A DNA stretch of 64,000 nt from Lachnospiraceae bacterium (lineage in GTDB: Bacteria; Bacillota; Clostridia; Lachnospirales; Lachnospiraceae), in NCBI GenBank assembly GCA_003979345.1, contig RYVZ01000004.1, forward strand, positions 62,001 through 126,000. Direction: 5' to 3'. The notes beneath the pieces are model-generated. The model made no database searches and was not told the origin of the DNA. It saw nothing but the letters and a program-made list of their open reading frames with translations. The position numbers and the translations under genes were made by a program. Shown here piece after piece: positions 59,808-64,000 of this stretch. Numbering within the stretch: the stretch's first letter is position 1; every line of letters starts with the position of its first letter.

Positions 59808-60437
59808 TTATTGTTTCTGTAAGTTTTCAAACTCCTCAATATAGCGGATCAAAAGTTCTACCGAACCCTTGATTCCAAGTTTTGCGCTATTAAATGTCAG
59901 GTCATAGCTGTCAGCTCTGCCCCATTTCTTAGAAGAATAGTAATTATAATAGCTCTGACGCTGCTTATCCTTCTTGACCATCATATCTTTTGCTTTCGCA
60001 GCACTGATCTGATGACTCTCCATGATATTTTTCAGTTTGAAATCTTCATCTGCACTGATAAATACATGAACACAGTTCTTGTAATCGGCAAGTGCATAAT
60101 CGGCACATCTTCCAACGATCACACACGGGCCTTCATTTGCAATCTTCTTAATGGTATCAAACTGCGCCAGAAACACCTTCTGGCTGATCGGCATGTCCAC
60201 AAAAGAAGATGCATTATAGCCGAACGAATAGGTATCCATGACCAGGTTATATAAAAATGAATTGGTCGGACGCTCATCGTTACTCTTGATCATCTCTTCG
60301 CAAAAACCGCTTTCCTTTGCCGCGCGCGTCAGCAATTCTTTATCATAATATGCGATTCCGTAATGCTCTGCCAGTTCTCTTCCGATCTCATGTCCATAAG
60401 AACCGTACTGCCTTCCGATTGTTACGATTGTTTCCAT
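59808..60437 (-). CDS. Cytidylate kinase-like family protein
   Basis: A 209-residue P-loop kinase-like protein. METIVTIGRQYGSYGHEIGRELAEHYGIAYYDKELL is typical of the cytidylate-kinase-like (AAA_33/Cytidylate_kin2) group, whose substrate is unproven; the usual GKS/T of true P-loop is replaced by GSYGHEI. VIVGRCADYAL and KKDKQRQSYYNYYSSKKWG follow. ATG 60437 follows GAGGTG. Confidence 0.85.
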   Translation of the reverse strand: METIVTIGRQYGSYGHEIGRELAEHYGIAYYDKELLTRAAKESGFCEEMIKSNDERPTNSFLYNLVMDTYSFGYNASSFVDMPISQKVFLAQFDTIKKIANEGPCVIVGRCADYALADYKNCVHVFISADEDFKLKNIMESHQISAAKAKDMMVKKDKQRQSYYNYYSSKKWGRADSYDLTFNSAKLGIKGSVELLIRYIEEFENLQKQ

Positions 60438-60547
60438 AAATATACACCTCATTTCTTTTATGTATCAGGATAATGATCCTGTAGCAATAGTATATGCGAT
60501 ATAAAGCATTGTTTCAACCGAAATGCAAAACTTACATAAATTACCGC

Positions 60548-61456
60548 TCATAATATGGTCAGCAGATGCTTAAAATAATCCGGCAGCGGCGCATCGGTTT
60601 CGATGTACTCCCCGCTTCGCGGGTGTTCAAAACCCAGCAGCTTTGCATGCAGTGTCTGACCTTCTAAGCGAAACGGACATTTTTTATTCCCATATACCCC
60701 ATCCCCCAAAAGAGGATGTCCGATACTTGCCATATGTACCCTGATCTGATGTGTCCGTCCCGTTTCCAACCGGCATTCCACATAAGTATAACCCTTTAAT
60801 TGTTTCAGCACCCGGTAATGTGTAATGGCACGCTTTCCATTCTGAGACAGAACGGACATCTTTTTACGGTCGCCCGGATCCCTGCCGATCATGGTATCGA
60901 TCACGCCCGACTCCTGCCTGAGCGTTCCGCAGCAGATCGCATGATACGCTCTCGTCACCCGGTGCTCTTTTAACTGTTCCGCAAGAGACAGATGCGCCGT
61001 ATCGTTTTTGCAGACGATCACGGAGCCGGTCGTATCCTTATCGATACGATGCACAATACCGGGGCGAAGGACCCCGTTGATTCCTGAAAGAGAATCGCCG
61101 CAATGATACATGACCGCATTTACGAGCGTACCGCTGTAATGTCCTGCGGCAGGATGAACCACCATCCCTTTCGGCTTATTTACTACAAGTACGTCCTCGT
61201 CTTCATATAAAATATTAAGCGGGATCGGCTCTGGTTTTAAGTCCGGTTGTACACAGTCAGGAACACATATGACGATTTCGTCCCCCTCTGTCACACGGGC
61301 GCCGGGCTTCACGAATACAGATCCGATCTTAACGCCGCCCGCCCTGATCTGTTTCTGAATATACGAGCGGGATGCAAAATCCATCAGTTTTGTCAGCGCT
61401 TTATCCACCCGCTCTCCCTCAAGCTCTTCGGACACGGAAAAGCAATATTCTTTCAT
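60548..61456 (-). CDS. RluD-type pseudouridine synthase
   Basis: A 302-residue RluA-family enzyme with S4 domain (EGERVDKALTKLMDFASRSYIQKQIRAGG) and catalytic VHRIDKDTTGSVIVCKN. TGRTHQIRVHMASIGHPLLGDGVYG follows. It most resembles RluD, which modifies helix 69 of 23S rRNA, and sits next to lspA as in many Firmicutes. It overlaps lspA by four bases. Confidence 0.92.
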   Translation of the reverse strand: MKEYCFSVSEELEGERVDKALTKLMDFASRSYIQKQIRAGGVKIGSVFVKPGARVTEGDEIVICVPDCVQPDLKPEPIPLNILYEDEDVLVVNKPKGMVVHPAAGHYSGTLVNAVMYHCGDSLSGINGVLRPGIVHRIDKDTTGSVIVCKNDTAHLSLAEQLKEHRVTRAYHAICCGTLRQESGVIDTMIGRDPGDRKKMSVLSQNGKRAITHYRVLKQLKGYTYVECRLETGRTHQIRVHMASIGHPLLGDGVYGNKKCPFRLEGQTLHAKLLGFEHPRSGEYIETDAPLPDYFKHLLTIL

Positions 61457-62022
61457 TCCGGATGATCCTCTTTTACAGCTTTCTTAACCGATTCTTCTTT
61501 GACTTCACGATATTTTTTCGGTCGGACACTCAAAAAACGAAGTTCTTCATCCTTGTATACAAATAAAAGAAAAATCGCAAGCAATATGGTAGCACAGGTT
61601 ACATAAATATCCGCTACGTTAAAGATTGGAAAGTGTATCAATACAAAATACAGGAAATCTACTACATAGTCATAGCGAAAACGGTCGATCATATTGCCGA
61701 CTGCCCCGGCAGCGATCAGAACGCAGAACAGATTCATGCTCCGGTATCTCTTCCGGTCAGGCATACGAAACAGTACATAACAGATTGCTGCAAGGATGAC
61801 CACTGCTATAAAAATGAAAAAAAATTTCTGGTTTTGCAGCATGCCAAACGCCGCCCCGCGGTTTTCCAGATAATGCAGTTCAAATACGCCGTTTATGACC
61901 GGCACCGGTGCCCGATCCTTTAAGTTCAGGACCGCAAGATATTTTGTTCCCTGATCAATAAATACCAGCAGGATAAATAAAACAAAATCAAATACCAGCC
62001 GGATGATTTTCTTTTTACTCAT
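61453..62022 (-). CDS. lspA: Signal peptidase II (lipoprotein)
   Basis: A 189-residue membrane aspartyl protease with four hydrophobic segments, cleaving prolipoprotein signal peptides. Catalytic Asp pair: GNMIDRFRYDYVVDFLYF and FNVADIYVT; the NRGAAFGML motif is present. The C-terminal tail is longer than in E. coli. ATGA-type overlaps with both neighbours suggest an operon aroB-lspA-rluD. Confidence 0.96.
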   Translation of the reverse strand: MSKKKIIRLVFDFVLFILLVFIDQGTKYLAVLNLKDRAPVPVINGVFELHYLENRGAAFGMLQNQKFFFIFIAVVILAAICYVLFRMPDRKRYRSMNLFCVLIAAGAVGNMIDRFRYDYVVDFLYFVLIHFPIFNVADIYVTCATILLAIFLLFVYKDEELRFLSVRPKKYREVKEESVKKAVKEDHPE

Positions 62023-63140
62023 GCACGTTCATCCTCTTCATCAAAATAAATTTCCCGGACCGCGTCGAGCATTTCCTGCTCTGTGACACTTGTGTCGATC
62101 AGGGCTTTTCCAATCTTCTTCAAAAGGATGAAACGGATCGTTCCGTGTTCCATTTTCTTATCAGACTTGGTAAGCGCTACGATCTTTTCCGGTTCAATAT
62201 GGTCAATGCTGATCGGCAGATTAAACGGTACAAGCATATCGCGAATCTCATAATACTCTTCCATGGACAGCAGTTCGCGCTTCCATGAGATATATGCTGC
62301 CGCAACAAAGCCGAGAGAGATACTCTCGCCATGCGACAATTCAAAATCCTTATATTTTTCAATAGCATGCCCAATCGTATGACCAAAATTCAGGAGCGCA
62401 CGATCCCCTTTTTCCAACGGATCTTTCTCGACAACCAGCTTCTTTATGGCACAGCTCCTCATGACCATCTCTTTGAGCGTCTCTGTATCCCTGTCATGGA
62501 TCTCATACATATGATCAAGAAGCCACTCATAAAACAATGCATCCTTGATCAGTCCATGCTTCATGACTTCTGCAAATCCCGAGTAAAACTGTCTTTCATC
62601 AAGTGTTTTTAACGTTTCGATATTCATATAGACTAAACGCGGCATATAAAATGCGCCAACCATATTTTTGTATCCGTCAAAGTCTACACCCGTTTTACCG
62701 CCGATGGAACTGTCGGACTGTGCGATCAAGGTCGTCGGTATCTGGACAAAATCAATGCCGCGCAGAAATGTCGCTGCCGCATAACCCGTAATATCACCCA
62801 CAACTCCGCCGCCAAGCGCGATCAACATATCGGCCCTGTCATAATGCTGCATGATCAAAAAAGTATACAAATCGCGTACCGTATCTAATGTCTTATACTT
62901 CTCCCCTTCCGGAAATGAGAACACATCCACCTGTTTTGCATGCGGGCAAAGCAGATTTTCAAGCGTATCGGCATATAATTCCCTGACATGAGAATCCGTA
63001 ATGATACAGAGTCTGCGTGAAGAGATCCCCATACCCGCAAGTTCTTCGGGAAGTGCCGCAAAATCTGTTGCATAAACAATGTCATACGCGGGTTTTTTAT
63101 TCATCATAACTGTAACCCGTTGTTCCATATCTGTGTTCAT
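62019..63140 (-). CDS. aroB: 3-dehydroquinate synthase
   Basis: A 373-residue NAD- and zinc-dependent enzyme, second step of the shikimate pathway. GGGVVGDITGYAAATFLRGIDFVQIPTTLIAQSDSSIGGKTGVD and the zinc ligands in LNFGHTIGHAIE are intact. ATG 63140 follows AAAGGAG; an upstream in-frame start at 63170 lacks a ribosome site. It is the first gene of the aroB-lspA-rluD run. Confidence 0.95.
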   Translation of the reverse strand: MNTDMEQRVTVMMNKKPAYDIVYATDFAALPEELAGMGISSRRLCIITDSHVRELYADTLENLLCPHAKQVDVFSFPEGEKYKTLDTVRDLYTFLIMQHYDRADMLIALGGGVVGDITGYAAATFLRGIDFVQIPTTLIAQSDSSIGGKTGVDFDGYKNMVGAFYMPRLVYMNIETLKTLDERQFYSGFAEVMKHGLIKDALFYEWLLDHMYEIHDRDTETLKEMVMRSCAIKKLVVEKDPLEKGDRALLNFGHTIGHAIEKYKDFELSHGESISLGFVAAAYISWKRELLSMEEYYEIRDMLVPFNLPISIDHIEPEKIVALTKSDKKMEHGTIRFILLKKIGKALIDTSVTEQEMLDAVREIYFDEEDERA

Positions 63141-63262
63141 CCTTATACTCCTTTGTACGCCCAAGCGCATATCAATCTATATCGGAAGCTTGTTAGATAC
63201 TATTTATATCAATTTTTGATTTTCTGCATACTTTTACTATCTGTTTGAATACATTTGATTCA

Positions 63263-63303
63263 AAAAACTTCCCGCTTCCGATGTACGTCTTCGGGAAGTT
63301 TTT
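63263..63303 (-). terminator. Terminator after sepF
   Basis: AAAAACTTCCCG (63263-63274) pairs perfectly with CGGGAAGTTTTT (63292-63303); six A on the plus strand give the T-run for minus-strand transcription. Confidence 0.9.
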
Positions 63304-63347
63304 ATTTTCGTGTTCAGTTTCATTTTCTAATACGTCTCACAAGACCG

Positions 63348-63866
63348 TTACTTATTTCTGATCGGTACGTCGAAAGAGCCACTCAATATCTCTTGAAAAT
63401 CCCCTGATATATCCACGCTCGCCGGCGTGATGATAAATATATAGTGTGATATTTTCTGAAGGTTGCCCTTGATCGCATAAGTCGATCCCGATGTAAAATC
63501 GATAATGCGCTGGGCAACATCAACATCTAACCCTTCTAAATTCAATACGACTGTTCTGTTTGATAAAAGCGTATCGGTGATCTCCCGCGCTTCCTCTACG
63601 GTAGTCGGCTTAATGACGCACACTTCCATCCCGTTTCCCTGAGAGCGTCTTGTCTGTTTCATCGGTGTTACCTTTGACACAGGCTTTTTCGGTGGTTTTT
63701 CCTCATAATCACTCTCGTCATAATCGCGTTCCCGCTCACGTTCCCGATAACTGTTCCTCTGCGGTTTCTCCTCTACAGGTTCGTCGCTCTCGTAATCATC
63801 ATAGTAATCGTCCTCATCTTCCGGATTGAGCTTCATCGCGTTAATAAACTTGTCCATAACACCCAT
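63348..63866 (-). CDS. sepF: Cell division protein SepF
   Basis: A 172-residue FtsZ-binding protein that aligns Z-ring filaments. N-terminal membrane-binding helix MDKFINAMKLNP, acidic/Arg-rich linker (about 15-75) and the SepF core (VCVIKPTTVEEAREITDTLLSNRTVVLNLEGLDVDVAQRIIDFTSGSTYAI). Length is normal. AGGT precedes ATG 63866; an ATG 9 bases in is the alternative. Confidence 0.93.
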   Translation of the reverse strand: MGVMDKFINAMKLNPEDEDDYYDDYESDEPVEEKPQRNSYRERERERDYDESDYEEKPPKKPVSKVTPMKQTRRSQGNGMEVCVIKPTTVEEAREITDTLLSNRTVVLNLEGLDVDVAQRIIDFTSGSTYAIKGNLQKISHYIFIITPASVDISGDFQEILSGSFDVPIRNK

Positions 63867-63943
63867 ATCAGTACCTGTGCCTTTCCATCACTAATTTCAT
63901 TATCATTGTTTTTTGTCTCTCTGTCAACATATAAAATAAATAT

Positions 63944-64000
63944 TTAATGAGTAAAGTCATCTTCTAGCACTGCAGACGCGTCTAATACAATATGATCATA
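63944..64000 (-). CDS. Possible C-terminal end of a gene cut by the window edge
   Basis: On the minus strand an open frame enters from the right edge and ends at TAA 63944 after YDHIVLDASAVLEDDFTH. The 18 residues are too few to identify. The usual gene before sepF (YggS/YlmE type) does not end like this, so either a different gene or chance. Confidence 0.3.
   Translation of the reverse strand, partial: YDHIVLDASAVLEDDFTH

Overview
The window looks like a chromosomal segment of an anaerobic, probably spore-forming Clostridia member, most likely Lachnospiraceae. The evidence is gene content and order: rsmD-coaD-(coiled coil)-ylbJ, HisZ with short-form HisG, an L27 with a cleavable N-terminal extension next to its protease Prp, a divergent lexA/yneA-like pair, SepF, an [FeFe]-hydrogenase-type sensor, and an IscU-like/GGGtGRT pair. 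No prophage, insertion sequence or CRISPR array was seen. Most genes are housekeeping.

Left part (1-26.8 kb), all on + except ylbJ: a truncated unknown protein, a secreted SH3-NlpC/P60 hydrolase, rpsO, pnp with a long foldable leader, a type IIA topoisomerase pair, rsmD and coaD, a coiled-coil protein, ylbJ (-), two pseudouridine synthases, a short-chain dehydrogenase, recU, a histidine operon (hisZ-hisG-hisD-hisB-hisIE) with a consensus promoter, then a radical SAM protein, its DUF2344-type partner, RNase E/G and a Nudix hydrolase.

Middle (26.8-32.5 kb), mixed strands: a XerS-like tyrosine recombinase (-), a TtcA-type tRNA thiolase (-), an AI-2E-family transporter (+), dtd (+), and the SOS pair yneA-like (-) / lexA (+) with several LexA-type boxes between them.

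Right part (32.5-64 kb), nearly all on -: rsfS, yqeK, yhbY, obgE, rpmA, prp, rplU (one ribosome-linked run behind a consensus promoter and probable L21 leader); a double-domain hemerythrin; zinc-ribbon membrane proteins; a two-gene chemoreceptor unit (Cache-type transmembrane MCP plus a soluble protein fusing ferredoxin clusters, an [FeFe]-hydrogenase H-cluster domain and an MCP signalling domain); the GGGtGRT/IscU-like pair; a beta-helix acyltransferase; argH-asd-EAL-ATPase-topB; an inward NitT/TauT-type ABC pair (+); tRNA-Thr(CGT); a GH25 lysozyme coupled to an ABC ATPase with degenerate catalytic motifs and a membrane protein; a cytidylate-kinase-like protein; aroB-lspA-rluD-type genes; and sepF.

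The strongest candidate for something unusual is the hydrogenase-chemoreceptor fusion and its operon, which could couple H2 or redox sensing to chemotaxis. Others are a HisF-like pseudo-barrel fused to HisIE, the degenerate ABC ATPase next to the lysozyme, the long pnp leader hairpin, paired WalR-like boxes before the cell-wall hydrolase, and the split of a normally continuous ribosome-biogenesis cluster about the +/- strand switch. All functional statements rest on recognised motifs and family knowledge; no database search was run.
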